The translations under genes were made by a program, and so were the position numbers. Under the pieces are notes generated by a model, which was given only the letters and a program-made list of their open reading frames with translations, was not told where the DNA came from and ran no database searches. Of a stretch of DNA of 64,000 bases, positions 8,507 through 18,179 are shown in pieces (within the stretch, counting starts at the first letter, position 1; each line of letters opens with the position of its first letter). The DNA comes from Lachnoclostridium sp. An138 (GTDB taxonomy: Bacteria; Bacillota; Clostridia; Lachnospirales; Lachnospiraceae): NCBI RefSeq assembly GCF_002160765.1, contig NZ_NFLF01000004.1, positions 165,742 to 229,741 on the forward strand. The letters run 5' to 3'.

Positions 8507-9498
8507 TTGGCCAGCGCTGTTTTAAATTCTTCTATATTGTCGTCCGTCACATACATGCCAAAACCCTGGCTTTCCAGGCTTTCATCTGTCTTTCCATAAA
8601 ATATCCGGTCGATAATCATATCTCCCAGCTCTTCCGTATAATGGCTGGATTCATAGTAATACCTGCGGTCCATGGTGATCGCGCTTTCCCCGCTGAAGTT
8701 ATAATATCCGCCCCCGGATGCTCCGGAAAGCCAGAACAGGAAATTGTCATAGCCGTAAAACTTGGACTGCTGATAGGTCCGGTAATAGATGGGATTGGTA
8801 AACACAATCAGATTGATCCCGTATTCTTCACAGAGCGCCGAGATCTCCTTCATGTCATCAATAGCATAGCTCATATAATCCCTGTAGTAATCGTCCCAGT
8901 AGGGAGCGTCTCCCTCCCAGGTTCCGCCCAGAGAAGGGTCCCGGACCGTGCAGCCATTGGCATAATATCGTTCCACATAATCCGGATCTGTGGGCTCATA
9001 ATTCAGGATCACATCAAGAGACAGGATCACACCCTTAATACTGAAATAATTCGCATAAAATCCCAGCTTGTTTCCTCTTGGATAGGGAATCCGGTAAAAC
9101 TGATTCTGGTGCAGGTCCGGGTCCACAAACGCAGAAATATTGTCTACGCCAATCATGACATTTTTCGGGATAATTCCATTTTCAATCAGTTCCTTCAGAT
9201 TATCCAGATGCTCTTCCGGCAGTCCCTCCGAATAGGACATATTGTACCACTTCCCTTCGGGAATCCGGTCCACATTGATAAAGCCCGTCCGGGAAGAACC
9301 GAAGAGGAAGGAATCAAACTTGTCCGGATTGTGAAGGACATACTGCATCTTGATGTAATTACTGTTGGGCTCTACGCCGTTATCCCGTATCTCCTTCCAG
9401 TGAAAAACATTGTACGGGTCCACCGCAATCGGGATCGCAAGCTCCAGTACAAGAATAAACAGAATAAACGGACAGATTTTTCTTAAAAATTTTTTCAT
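8500..9498 (-). CDS. SGNH/DltD-like extracytoplasmic protein, partner of the MBOAT enzyme
   Basis: 332 residues. An N-terminal signal anchor is clear (KICPFILFILVLELAIPIAV, about 7-26). FGSSRTGFINVD at about 66 is an SGNH block-I-like Ser motif, and SSHYTEELG near 292 may supply the distal His. The family often sits next to MBOAT acyltransferases and works outside the membrane on polymer acylation (DltD, AlgX/AlgJ-like). The MBOAT gene is 213 bases upstream on the same strand, which supports a pair. The exact substrate is unknown. The 3' end overlaps the convergent ABC-F gene. Confidence 0.7.
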   Translation of the reverse strand: MKKFLRKICPFILFILVLELAIPIAVDPYNVFHWKEIRDNGVEPNSNYIKMQYVLHNPDKFDSFLFGSSRTGFINVDRIPEGKWYNMSYSEGLPEEHLDNLKELIENGIIPKNVMIGVDNISAFVDPDLHQNQFYRIPYPRGNKLGFYANYFSIKGVILSLDVILNYEPTDPDYVERYYANGCTVRDPSLGGTWEGDAPYWDDYYRDYMSYAIDDMKEISALCEEYGINLIVFTNPIYYRTYQQSKFYGYDNFLFWLSGASGGGYYNFSGESAITMDRRYYYESSHYTEELGDMIIDRIFYGKTDESLESQGFGMYVTDDNIEEFKTALANH

Positions 9499-9543
9499 AT
9501 ATTTCTCTGATTCTCGCTCTGATAAATAAATTTAGTCTTTTTC

Positions 9544-9715
9544 TGCACGGCTGTTTCCGCCATATCTTGAACTGTACAGCCGTGCAAGCCATGGCTTTCT
9601 GTAAAAAGCCATGGCTTGGGCTGAGCGCCCTATAGAAAAATCCGTATGCGTCCCCCGCCAGATAAATCTGCCGGGGAACGCCTCCATCTTTTTCTGCACG
9701 GCTGTACAGGTTCAA
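9544..9715. repeat. cluster of inverted repeats between the MBOAT and SGNH genes
   Basis: The gap holds three stems. TGCACGGCTGT (9544-9554) is complementary to ACAGCCGTGCA (9576-9586). TTGAACTGTACAGCCGTGCA (9567-9586) is repeated inverted at 9695-9715 with one extra G. AAGCCATGGCTT-type palindromes lie at about 9587-9617, and GGGC..GCCC is near 9620. The right arm runs into the MBOAT stop codon at 9712-9714. The element could be a mobile palindromic repeat or an RNA processing or attenuation site between two co-transcribed genes. Confidence 0.65.
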
Positions 9716-11157
9716 AACTGAAAATATACAAACTCGTATTCGCCCAGCTGACGGCTGTAAAGCACCACGAACAGCAGCGCAAAATAGAACACATAGCGGA
9801 TTGGTTTCCGGAAGCGTCCCAGCCATGCCCAGGCACTCTGCTTCAGTTCAATAAAATCATGCGCCAAAAGCACCGCAATCCAGAGGAGGGCAAGCTTCAG
9901 ATCCGTGCTCTGCATCAGGCCGGCTGTACGAAAAGCCTCATACCCTGCCTTAACATAGGAAACAGGATTTCCCACGCCCTCAAAAAGATGGGTCAGCACA
10001 TAGACCGCGTCGGAAAAGGTGCTGGCACGGAAAAAAATCCAGGCAACGCAGACAAAACAGAATACGATCAGAACGCGGATGACGCTGCGCCGTTCCTTCT
10101 TCGGCGGAAAACGCCGGTTCCACATCTTTTCCACAATCTGGCCCAGGCCGTGAAGTCCCCCCCAGATCACATAGGTCCAGCTGGCTCCGTGCCAAAGCCC
10201 GCTGACAAGAAAGGTAATCAGCAGGTTGCGCTGGGTTCTCCACTCTCCTCTTCGGCTCCCGCCCAGGGGAATATAGACGTAATCCCGGAACCAGGTGGAC
10301 AGAGAAATGTGCCATCTGCTCCAGAATTCTTTCAGTGAAGCCGCGAAATACGGGCTCTTAAAGTTTGTCATCAGCTCAATATCCAGAAGCTTCGCCACGC
10401 CCCGGGCAATGTCCGAATATCCGGAGAAATCACAGTAGACCTGAAACGCATAGAAAAAAGTGGCCACTCCAAGAGCAAGCCCCGTGTAAACTGTAACATT
10501 GTCATACACCACGTCTACCAGAGACACTACCACATCTGCAATGGCAATCTTTTTAAAATATCCCCAGGCTATCAGCTTCGCCCCTTCAATGGCTCTGTCA
10601 CAGTTGAAACTGTGTTCTTTCTCAAGCTGGGGCAGCAGATGTTCCGCCCTCTCGATGGGACCTGCCAGAAGAAGCGGGAAAAAAGAGACGAATGCGGCAT
10701 ATTTCCCAAAGTGCGCACACGCCCGGGTCTTTCCTTTATAGACGTCAATCACATAGCCCAGCGACTGAAAAATATAAAAAGAAATTCCAACCGGAAGCAC
10801 CAGTTCCAGCGTCACCTCGCTGACAGGCAGGGAGATACTTTTCAGCAGAGCCGTCACGGTACCACTTAAGAAATTGGAGTATTTAAAGAAAAACAGAAGT
10901 CCAAGGCAGACCAGGAGAGCCGCGCCCATGCAGAATTTTTTCTTACTTCTGCTCTCTGTGTGCTGTATTCCCAGGGCCGTGCCGTAGGATACAGCCGTAG
11001 TCAGCAGAAGAAGCAGTACATACTGGGCGTCTGCGCTCATATAAAAATAATAACTGGACACCAGCAGGACGCCCCACCGGAACCGCCGGGGCGTCAGCCA
11101 GTATACCAGAAATACAATTGGCAGAAACAGATAAAACGCGTTGGAATTAAATAACAT
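9712..11157 (-). CDS. membrane-bound O-acyltransferase (MBOAT, AlgI/DltB-like)
   Basis: 481 residues, about ten or more hydrophobic segments. It begins [20 protein letters not shown], the common start of AlgI-type proteins. The invariant catalytic His is in [12 protein letters not shown] (His 323), and the upstream [22 protein letters not shown] motif is intact. The family moves acyl (often acetyl) groups across the membrane onto polysaccharides or teichoic acids. The SGNH/DltD-like partner lies just downstream. Its ATG is inside the 3' end of the isocitrate dehydrogenase gene (11-base overlap), an odd coupling of unrelated functions. Confidence 0.9.
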   Translation of the reverse strand: MLFNSNAFYLFLPIVFLVYWLTPRRFRWGVLLVSSYYFYMSADAQYVLLLLLTTAVSYGTALGIQHTESRSKKKFCMGAALLVCLGLLFFFKYSNFLSGTVTALLKSISLPVSEVTLELVLPVGISFYIFQSLGYVIDVYKGKTRACAHFGKYAAFVSFFPLLLAGPIERAEHLLPQLEKEHSFNCDRAIEGAKLIAWGYFKKIAIADVVVSLVDVVYDNVTVYTGLALGVATFFYAFQVYCDFSGYSDIARGVAKLLDIELMTNFKSPYFAASLKEFWSRWHISLSTWFRDYVYIPLGGSRRGEWRTQRNLLITFLVSGLWHGASWTYVIWGGLHGLGQIVEKMWNRRFPPKKERRSVIRVLIVFCFVCVAWIFFRASTFSDAVYVLTHLFEGVGNPVSYVKAGYEAFRTAGLMQSTDLKLALLWIAVLLAHDFIELKQSAWAWLGRFRKPIRYVFYFALLFVVLYSRQLGEYEFVYFQF

Positions 11158-12364
11158 TCAGCAGTTCCTCTAAGGTCTTACGCACTTCACGGATAAAGCC
11201 CTCGCTGGAAAGGACAACCGGATTCGGAAGCGTAGTAATCAGCGCCAGATCCTTTGTCATCTTTCCATCCTCGATCGTCTTCACAGAGGCCTGCTCCAGC
11301 TTATCCGCAAAATCCATCAGCGCCTGATTTCCATCCAGCTCTCCTCTCTTTCTCAGAGCTCCGGACCAGGCAAAAATAGTAGCCATGGAGTTCGTGGAGG
11401 TCTCCTCTCCCTTCAGGTGCTTATAATAATGGCGCTGCACTGTTCCATGAGCCGCCTCATACTCATAATATCCATGGGGGGATACCAGCACAGAGGTCAT
11501 CATGGCCAGAGAACCAAAGGCCGTAGCAATCAGATCGCTCATCACATCGCCGTCATAGTTCTTGCAGGCCCAGATATATCCTCCTTCAGACTTGATGACA
11601 CGGGCCACCGCATCGTCAATCAGCGTATAGAAATATTCAATGCCAAGCTTCTCAAACTCCTCTTTGTACTCCTTCTCATAAATCTCCTGGAATACATCTT
11701 TAAAATAGTGATCATACTTTTTGGAGATAGTATCCTTGGTGGCAAACCAGAGATCCTGCTTCTGAGAAACGGCATAGGAGAAACAGCTTCTCGCAAAGCT
11801 TTCAATGGAACTGGTCAGATTGTGGATTCCCTGGGCGATGCCGCCCTCTTTGAAATCATGAACAGTCTCACGAATCTCCGTTCCGTCTTCTCCCGTAAAG
11901 ACCAGTTCGCACTTTCCGGGACCCGGTATCCGCATCTCAGTAGCCTTGTAAATATCGCCATAAGCGTGACGGGCTACCGTAATCGGCTTCTTCCAGGTTT
12001 TCACATAGGGCTCGATCCCCTTAACGATAATCGGGACACGGAACACGGTGCCGTCCAGAATTGCGCGGATGGTTCCGTTGGGGCTCTTCCACATCTCCTT
12101 CAAATCATACTCTTCCATACGGGCCGCATTGGGCGTGATCGTCGCGCACTTTACGGCGACACCGTACTTCTTGGTAGCCTCCGCAGAATCGATAGTCACC
12201 TGATCGTTTGTAGCATTCCGGTGCTCCAGTCCCAGGTCATAATACTCTGTCTTCAGATCCACAAACGGAAGCAGAAGCTCATCCTTGATCATCTTCCAGA
12301 GAATTCTTGTCATCTCATCTCCATCCATCTCCACCAGCGGTGTCGTCATCTTTATCTTATCCAT
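11147..12364 (-). CDS. icd: NADP-dependent isocitrate dehydrogenase, eukaryotic-like type
   Basis: 405 residues starting [20 protein letters not shown]. This is the homodimeric class found in mitochondria and a subset of bacteria, not the E. coli class. Visible hallmarks are [26 protein letters not shown] [18 protein letters not shown], and the C-terminal [15 protein letters not shown] with [12 protein letters not shown]. It oxidises isocitrate to 2-oxoglutarate, giving NADPH and a glutamate precursor. It has its own promoter. The MBOAT start codon overlaps its end. Confidence 0.93.
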   Translation of the reverse strand: MDKIKMTTPLVEMDGDEMTRILWKMIKDELLLPFVDLKTEYYDLGLEHRNATNDQVTIDSAEATKKYGVAVKCATITPNAARMEEYDLKEMWKSPNGTIRAILDGTVFRVPIIVKGIEPYVKTWKKPITVARHAYGDIYKATEMRIPGPGKCELVFTGEDGTEIRETVHDFKEGGIAQGIHNLTSSIESFARSCFSYAVSQKQDLWFATKDTISKKYDHYFKDVFQEIYEKEYKEEFEKLGIEYFYTLIDDAVARVIKSEGGYIWACKNYDGDVMSDLIATAFGSLAMMTSVLVSPHGYYEYEAAHGTVQRHYYKHLKGEETSTNSMATIFAWSGALRKRGELDGNQALMDFADKLEQASVKTIEDGKMTKDLALITTLPNPVVLSSEGFIREVRKTLEELLNVI

Positions 12365-12430
12365 GTCGTCCTCCTCAATTCAATATCTTGCAAGCATTGC
12401 CGCCATACCCTGCGCGGCGCTTTGTGTCTT

Positions 12431-12459
12431 ATTATAGTCGATCAAAGACTTCTTCGCAA
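12431..12459 (-). promoter_or_regulatory. promoter for icd
   Basis: Minus strand: -35 TTGCGA (12454-12459), 17-base spacer, perfect -10 TATAAT (12431-12436), about 65 bases before the icd ATG. Confidence 0.6.
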
Positions 12460-12526
12460 GTCATTCAGGACAAAATCATCGGATGTTCCCTTTTCCCGCC
12501 TGCCTCTGCCCCGCTCGGACTCCGGT

Positions 12527-14224
12527 TTAAAAGCGGCCGAGAGCCGAAAAGGCCGCATACAAATCCAGTGTTCCATATCCCCAGATCCGGTTGGGATACA
12601 GCTGGGAAAGGCTGCGCGCAGCTCCCCGGATCATCAGCTGTTTGATTTCCAGCGTTCCCATGGTCAGCCGCCGTTCCCGGACAATTCCCCATTCCAGCAT
12701 CAGCGCCGCGGCTCCTGCCGTCACCGCGGCCGCGGCGCTCGTTCCCGTCATGGTTGTCAGCGTATTGCCCGGCCCATACGTGGAAGCCTCCACCCCCGGA
12801 GCCGCCAGATCCGGCTTGATCCTGCCCTTTCTCGTATAGCCTCTGCTGGAATCAATGTAAATACTTTCATTCTGAGGCCGGTAGGCGGCCGCCGTGATGG
12901 GTATCTCCGTATTGGCAGGCTCTGTCAGTGTAATATCCGGATTTGAGTCCAGAAACACGGTTCCCGCCGACAGAAAGCCGGTCACAGGAAGCCAGATATT
13001 ATAGATTCCATCGATGACCGTCTCCCCATACACCCGCAGGCGCCAGATTCCCGGCGTAGGCTCTGACATGCGGATCGCGATCAGCTGATCCCCGCTGTAG
13101 GGATCGAGAGATTGAAAATTCACATTGACGATGGTTTTCTCAAAAAGAAAGTCAAATCTCAGATTTCTCATACCGGAGGTGACGCGGGGGACCTCCTCGC
13201 CCGAAGGGGAAATCAGGGAAACCGAAAATACATCCGGCGTATTGCTCCAGAGCTCCATCATCAGACCGGCCTCATCCTCCGCCACACGCAGTTCCACATC
13301 CTGGTACTCTTCTCCCCGGTTCAGGGTTCCGTAAAAATGATGGCCCTGGTTTGCCTCGTTTCCTCCGGCAATCACAATACATCTGCCGGCCACAGATGCT
13401 ATGGTATTAAGATAAAAAGACAGGGGAGAGGTCCCCGCATGGCCTCCCATATTGGTTCCAAGGCCCAGGCAGATAACAAGGGGCCTGCGCTCCCGCAGAG
13501 CCAGCTCATGAAGATAGCGGACTCCAAGCATAATATCATTTTCCTGGTAGGCCTCCGCCTCTTCCGGAACCATAAAATACTCTTTCAGATAACGCTTCGC
13601 AGGCTTCAGCTTTACCACTGCCAGTTCTGAAAGCGGTGCCGCGCCGATCCAGCCCGTCTCCAGGTTCTCACTCCCCGCGGCAATGGCTGCCAGCTTCGTC
13701 CCGTGTCCTGAATCGTCACGGCTCGGAACAATGGAAAACGGCTCCGCATTTTCCAGGGCCCGGTTCAGCTCCTCCTGCGTATATACCGTTCCGTATCCAA
13801 TCCCTTCCGGCGTTGTTCCGCTCTGATCGGTCTGATCCCAGAGCTCCCGGATTCTGCTTTTCCCCGCCAGATCCCGGAAACAGGCGTTGGTATAATCAAT
13901 CCCCGTATCTATCATTCCCACCAGAACGCCTTCTCCCTTCAGCTGCAGTACGGGCTGATTCTGCAGCTGGAGGATGTTGGCTGCTTCCAGGCTTTCATTC
14001 TGCAGCGGCGTATAAAGCGCCGGGAATACCTCATATCCATATTCCGTGTCATAGCCCGGACGCAGAAAACTGCTGTCCGCGTAAAAAGCCGTGTAATAAT
14101 TATTGATGATCTGCCAGCAGGTATCCGGAAACACTCTGCGCAGCTCCTCCTCACTCCAGCTGGACTGCCAGATAAAGTCCACATATTCTTCCGATACCAT
14201 CTGTTCTCTGCAGTTTAATGCCAT
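12527..14224 (-). CDS. subtilisin-like S8 serine protease, CspB/CspC-like
   Basis: 565 residues. The catalytic triad is intact: Asp 106 (VGMIDTGIDY), His 174 (DSGHGTKLA), Ser 496 (MTGTSAAAAVTAG). About 160 residues between the His and Ser regions form an extra beta-rich block (VELRVAEDEAG..LISPSGEEVPR..), matching the jelly-roll insert of clostridial Csp proteases. Csp enzymes process the cortex hydrolase SleC during spore germination; other Csp-like proteases act elsewhere, so the role here is inference. There is no signal peptide. AAGGAAG precedes the ATG. A second subtilase lies upstream. Confidence 0.85.
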   Translation of the reverse strand: MALNCREQMVSEEYVDFIWQSSWSEEELRRVFPDTCWQIINNYYTAFYADSSFLRPGYDTEYGYEVFPALYTPLQNESLEAANILQLQNQPVLQLKGEGVLVGMIDTGIDYTNACFRDLAGKSRIRELWDQTDQSGTTPEGIGYGTVYTQEELNRALENAEPFSIVPSRDDSGHGTKLAAIAAGSENLETGWIGAAPLSELAVVKLKPAKRYLKEYFMVPEEAEAYQENDIMLGVRYLHELALRERRPLVICLGLGTNMGGHAGTSPLSFYLNTIASVAGRCIVIAGGNEANQGHHFYGTLNRGEEYQDVELRVAEDEAGLMMELWSNTPDVFSVSLISPSGEEVPRVTSGMRNLRFDFLFEKTIVNVNFQSLDPYSGDQLIAIRMSEPTPGIWRLRVYGETVIDGIYNIWLPVTGFLSAGTVFLDSNPDITLTEPANTEIPITAAAYRPQNESIYIDSSRGYTRKGRIKPDLAAPGVEASTYGPGNTLTTMTGTSAAAAVTAGAAALMLEWGIVRERRLTMGTLEIKQLMIRGAARSLSQLYPNRIWGYGTLDLYAAFSALGRF

Positions 14225-14273
14225 GCTGCTTCCTTTTTATCTGTTTCTAACAGCATATGCCTTCCCTTCCATT

Positions 14274-15185
14274 TCATTCCGGGAAGAGCAGGCCCGGCAC
14301 CCAGATCTGTCCCCAGCCCTGCTGATTCCGGGGAAGTCCCAGATCCCGGCAGGCAGTTCGCAGCCTCAGTTTTACTTCCTTTCCCGTCAGCTGCCTTTCC
14401 CTGGATAAGAGCAGGGCCAGACTTCCCGAAACTACAGGGGTAGCCATGGAAGTCCCCGATTTATCCGTGTAAAATCCCCTGCCCGGTTTCTCAAAATCAG
14501 CGCTGCAGGATCGGATATAAGCTCCCGGAGCCGTCACATCCGGCTTGCAGACACAGGCCGACGTAGGGCCTCTCCCGGAATAATTTGCTTTTCTGACTCC
14601 CATAAGCCTTACTGCCCGGCCATCGTCCGACGAACCCACCGTTATGATCCTGGGACTGGTCCCGGGAACTGTAATGCTGGAACGGGCCGGACCCTGGTTT
14701 CCGGCAGCCGCGCAGACGATAAAGCCGGCGTCCCAGGTGTCCTCCACCGCTTTCAGAAGGCCGGTTCTTTTTCTTCCCCGGATCTCTGTGCTGCCCGCAG
14801 AAATATTGACAATCCGCACATCATATTCTTTTCCGTGGTCGATCAGCCAGTACAAAGCCTGAACCAGCGTTCCGCTGTTTCCATTTCCGTCTTTGTCCAG
14901 CACCTTCAGAGAAAGAAAATGACACCGCGGCGCAAGTCCCTGATACCTGCCGCCGGATGCCACTCCCGTTCCTCCTATGATTCCGCAGATGTGCGTGCCA
15001 TGACCACAGTCATCCACGCTCTCTGGCGAAGCCGTCAGATAATTATACGAATAAACCAGTCTGCCACGCAGATCCGGATGTCTCTCATTTACGCCGGAAT
15101 CCAGCACCGCCACGCCGATCCCGGCTCCATAGATACCCTGCTCATACGCACGGGAAGCTCCCACGAGCTCTCGCACACGATTCAT
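14274..15185 (-). CDS. small subtilisin-like S8 serine protease
   Basis: 303 residues, about the size of a bare catalytic domain. The triad is Asp 29 (VAVLDSGVNERHPDL), His 62 (CGHGTHICGII) and Ser 246 (KSGTSMATPVVSG). It has neither signal peptide nor pro-domain, so it resembles intracellular (IspA/AprX-like) subtilases. The ATG at 15183-15185 has AAGGAG 10 bases upstream; the open frame continues upstream, but there it is antisense to the MFS gene. The gap to the next subtilase is only 49 bases, so the two are probably one operon. Confidence 0.85.
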   Translation of the reverse strand: MNRVRELVGASRAYEQGIYGAGIGVAVLDSGVNERHPDLRGRLVYSYNYLTASPESVDDCGHGTHICGIIGGTGVASGGRYQGLAPRCHFLSLKVLDKDGNGNSGTLVQALYWLIDHGKEYDVRIVNISAGSTEIRGRKRTGLLKAVEDTWDAGFIVCAAAGNQGPARSSITVPGTSPRIITVGSSDDGRAVRLMGVRKANYSGRGPTSACVCKPDVTAPGAYIRSCSADFEKPGRGFYTDKSGTSMATPVVSGSLALLLSRERQLTGKEVKLRLRTACRDLGLPRNQQGWGQIWVPGLLFPE

Positions 15186-15219
15186 AACAGAAAAACTCCT
15201 TTTTCGTTTTTCTATTATA

Positions 15220-16458
15220 CTATGCTTCCACCTTTCTGACTGCCATTCGAAACAGGACAAAACCGATGGCAAACATAACCGCAAGAAGAGCCACTCCCGC
15301 CCTTGAGGTATCAAAAAGCTGGGTAGAAATTCCCATAAGCATCGTTCCCATAAAAGCCGCGCCCTTGCCGAAAATATCGAAAAATCCGAAAAACTCCGTA
15401 GATTTCTCCTTCGGCACGATTCTGGCAAAATAGGACCGGGACAGAGACTGGATCGCTCCCTGGAACACCGCCACACAGACAGCCAGGAACCAGAATTCCC
15501 AGGCTTTATCCATCTGCAGCGCGAAGAGAACAATGCAGAAATATCCGCCGATGGAAATCTGAATCAGCGTGGTATTGCGCAGCTTTTTGGACAGATGCCC
15601 TACCAGGATCGAACATGGAAAAGCTACCACCTGGGTCAGAAGCAGCGCCAGCAGAAGATTCGTGTCGCTGATTCCCACATCTTTTCCATAAGAAGTAGCC
15701 ATATCAATAATCGTATATACACCGTCAATGTAGAAGAAGAAGGCCAGCAGGAAGAACCAGATCGCCGGATTCTGGCGCACCTCTGAGAAAACCTTCGCAA
15801 GCCTTCCGAAACTGTCCCGTACCGGATGGGGCGTGCGCTCCACATAATGCTTCTGCTCATAGCTTTTCAGCAGCGGCAGCGTCACAAGAAACCACCAGGC
15901 CGCATTCAGCAGAAAAGCAGCAGCCATGGCTGTTCCGCCTGAAATTCCAATCATATCCGAGCAGAGCACGAACACAAGGCTGACGATAAAGGGAATACAG
16001 CTTCCGATATAGCCCCAGGCATATCCCTGGGCCGACACCACATCCATCCGTTCATCTGTCGTTACATCCGGCAGCATCGCGTCATAAAATACCAGGCTGG
16101 CATTGAGTCCCGTCTTGGCCAGCACATAGACCGCCAGAAAGGCCACCCAGGTCGCCGGGAGCGCAAGGCCCGCGCATCCCAGCACGCCCATCATCACGAA
16201 AAAAGTAAACACCGGCTTTTTAAATCCCTTTGTATCCGCCAGCGTTCCAAGCACCGGCCCCAAGACCGCCACAAGGATCGTCACAAGAGACGTAGCGTAG
16301 CCAAAGAAGGCTGTGGAATCGGAATCGGAAATTCCGCTCGCCGACGCGATATTCTTATAGTAAATGGGAATGATTGTGGAAGTAAGAAGCACAAAAGCCG
16401 AATTTCCCACATCGTATAAAATCCATCGTTTCTCCAGTTTCGTCAGTTTCTGATTCAT
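15220..16458 (-). CDS. MFS transporter of the UMF1/Atg22-like family
   Basis: 412 residues with about 12 hydrophobic segments. RWILYDVGNSAFVLLTSTIIP at the start is the UMF1/Atg22 signature (YD..NSA). The loop GTLADTKGFKKP between segments 2 and 3 is MFS-like. Members export or import small molecules in bacteria; Atg22 is a vacuolar amino-acid effluxer in yeast. No substrate can be read from the sequence. It sits between a phospholipase C-like gene and the subtilase genes, all on the minus strand. Confidence 0.83.
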   Translation of the reverse strand: MNQKLTKLEKRWILYDVGNSAFVLLTSTIIPIYYKNIASASGISDSDSTAFFGYATSLVTILVAVLGPVLGTLADTKGFKKPVFTFFVMMGVLGCAGLALPATWVAFLAVYVLAKTGLNASLVFYDAMLPDVTTDERMDVVSAQGYAWGYIGSCIPFIVSLVFVLCSDMIGISGGTAMAAAFLLNAAWWFLVTLPLLKSYEQKHYVERTPHPVRDSFGRLAKVFSEVRQNPAIWFFLLAFFFYIDGVYTIIDMATSYGKDVGISDTNLLLALLLTQVVAFPCSILVGHLSKKLRNTTLIQISIGGYFCIVLFALQMDKAWEFWFLAVCVAVFQGAIQSLSRSYFARIVPKEKSTEFFGFFDIFGKGAAFMGTMLMGISTQLFDTSRAGVALLAVMFAIGFVLFRMAVRKVEA

Positions 16459-16520
16459 AACATTATTCTCCCGTTTTCAGCTTCTTTTCTGCCGGCAACT
16501 GCTGCCCTTCACGAAAAGCA

Positions 16521-17309
16521 CTATTCAAAATCTCTGTTCAGCCGGATGCTTAAGGGCTCGTCCGATTCCACGGCCCGGACATACTTCTCGATCTCCTCAG
16601 CCGTCATCCGGACCGCGTTTTTCATCCGGTCCTCCAGAGCTTTCCGGCTCTCGCCGCACTTTTCATTGGGTCTTCCATCCGCCACCAGACCTCCAAGACC
16701 TTTTTTCTGTCCAATCAGCGTAAAAAATCCCCTCAGGAAACAGGCCTTTCCTTTTCCAGGGCACTGAAAGAGACGTATAACGCGGTGAAAACCGATGATA
16801 CACTCATCCACCTCTTCAGGCGTAACGCCTTCCAGCACAGAGGCAATGGCCTCCTCCGTGTCCAGATCCCGGATCAGATGGCGCGTACAATTATGGGTTA
16901 CCGGATTGCGGCCATCCTCTTCCAGCAGCATCCGGTCAAAATCCGTCTCTATCTCCAGATGTCCCAGCTTATGTTCTTCCATATACCGGCTGATATAGGG
17001 ATGACACTCACTGTCCAGCATAAAATGGCACAGGAAACCACAGAGATAGGATAAAAGAACATAGCTCGGCCGCTTCTGGTAGACCTTCCGTCCCTTTTCA
17101 AAAAAGAAACGGGCCGATTCCCTGTGCATCCGCACTCCCAGCTGATTTACCCTGTTTTTCCCCAGAGCACGGTAATAAAAAAGAAGATCCGGGCCGTGAA
17201 GCCCCAGCCAGTAAGCCGGAGCATTTTCCTTTACAAGCTGCCGGATATCCTGAGGCAGAGCCCTGTACACTTCTTTGCCAAATTTATAATGCGCATATAC
17301 TGCAGGCAT
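16521..17309 (-). CDS. zinc-dependent phospholipase C-like protein
   Basis: 262 residues. The start MPAVYAHYKFGKEVY and the His-rich patches (GLHGPDLLFYY, CHFMLDSECHPYI, HLEIETDFDRM) match the zinc-dependent PLC/S1-P1 nuclease domain used in many Clostridia. No signal peptide is present, so whether it is secreted or acts on phospholipids is unclear. The ATG at 17307-17309 has AAGGAAG upstream; the frame extends 18 codons further without a ribosome site. Confidence 0.75.
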   Translation of the reverse strand: MPAVYAHYKFGKEVYRALPQDIRQLVKENAPAYWLGLHGPDLLFYYRALGKNRVNQLGVRMHRESARFFFEKGRKVYQKRPSYVLLSYLCGFLCHFMLDSECHPYISRYMEEHKLGHLEIETDFDRMLLEEDGRNPVTHNCTRHLIRDLDTEEAIASVLEGVTPEEVDECIIGFHRVIRLFQCPGKGKACFLRGFFTLIGQKKGLGGLVADGRPNEKCGESRKALEDRMKNAVRMTAEEIEKYVRAVESDEPLSIRLNRDFE

Positions 17310-17556
17310 AATTACGCTTCCTTCCTTTTCCGGGTCAGGAATTCCCGTTTCTCCCACAGGCATCCTGTCCGGTGATAATTTCTGTTTTTTATTTTCTCAC
17401 AAAATCTTCGGTTATACAAGTAAATTTCTTGTAAGCAGACAGCCGGCATAAATTTACCGCCGGCTGCAGATTTCCTGTGTTCGGATCGATTCACACATTT
17501 CCGCTCCCCACATACTATGACATTGTAAATAATTATTTTTTCTGGAGGAAATTCTC

Positions 17557-17802
17557 ATGAGTGATTTAACTGCTGCAAACTGCGGATGTGGCTGCTCCGA
17601 CAATGGCAACAACAGCTGCTGCAATACCCTGATCTGGCTTCTTCTGCTGTCTTCCTGCTGCGGCGGAAACAGCGGCTGGTTCGGCGGAAACGGCGGCTAC
17701 GGCGACAACAGCTGTCTGTGGATTATCCTTCTGCTGTGCTGCTGCGGCGGCTGCGGCGGAAATGGCGGCTTCTTCGGCGGAAACGGCGGCTGCGGATGCT
17801 AG
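17557..17802 (+). CDS. chorion class high-cysteine (HCB-type) small protein
   Basis: 81 residues, about 21 percent Cys and a quarter Gly. Two hydrophobic Leu/Ile stretches (LIWLLLLSS and LWIILLL) alternate with Cys-Gly and FGGNGG repeats. Databases name such Firmicute proteins after insect chorion high-cysteine proteins because of composition, not homology. The pattern suggests a disulfide-rich structural layer or a membrane-associated coat. TGGAGG precedes the ATG. Upstream, CATACTATG with a CAC about 17 bases before it resembles a late sporulation promoter, but this is weak. Confidence 0.75.
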   Translation: MSDLTAANCGCGCSDNGNNSCCNTLIWLLLLSSCCGGNSGWFGGNGGYGDNSCLWIILLLCCCGGCGGNGGFFGGNGGCGC

Positions 17803-17892
17803 TCTGCCGTCTGTCTTAAGCCATCCGGCCCGGAGCGGATAAAAAGGCTTTCCGTCCTTTTTTCTTTTACCCCGGACAGCCGGAGCCTGTGC

Positions 17893-17929
17893 GGAGGGCG
17901 CCGAATTTTCGGCGCCCTCCCGTTTTTTT
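17893..17929. terminator. strong bidirectional terminator
   Basis: A perfect 13-bp stem GGAGGGCGCCGAA (17893-17905) / TTCGGCGCCCTCC (17908-17920) followed by CG and seven T on the plus strand. It ends the HCB-type gene. It also lies downstream of the small minus-strand gene at 17950-18093. Confidence 0.85.
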
Positions 17930-17949
17930 AACTGCATTTTTTCCAGCTG

Positions 17950-18093
17950 TCAATGAAGGTTATCTTCACCGGACTGAGAAACCTCTTCCTTTTCCATGCT
18001 TTCCTGACTGTTTTTTCTCTCCCGTTCCTTCTCCCGCACACATTCCTCATCCAGCTCATACACGCTTGTCTCTTCTATAATCAATCGATTCAT
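17950..18093 (-). CDS. 47-residue charged small protein, hypothetical
   Basis: Starts MNRLIIEETSVYELDEEC, then VREKERERK and an acidic tail ending GEDNLH. The ATG is preceded by GGAGAAGATAGA, a good ribosome site at 7-8 bases. The N-terminal strand pattern followed by a charged tail looks like a small cytosolic protein. A shared terminator lies 21 bases downstream. No function can be assigned. The short length limits confidence. Confidence 0.5.
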   Translation of the reverse strand: MNRLIIEETSVYELDEECVREKERERKNSQESMEKEEVSQSGEDNLH

Positions 18094-18179
18094 TCTATCT
18101 TCTCCTGCTTTTTTGTCCTTATATTATATTCATACTCCATGCTTTTGCACATATACTGTAGGGAATGGGAGGAGACTGT

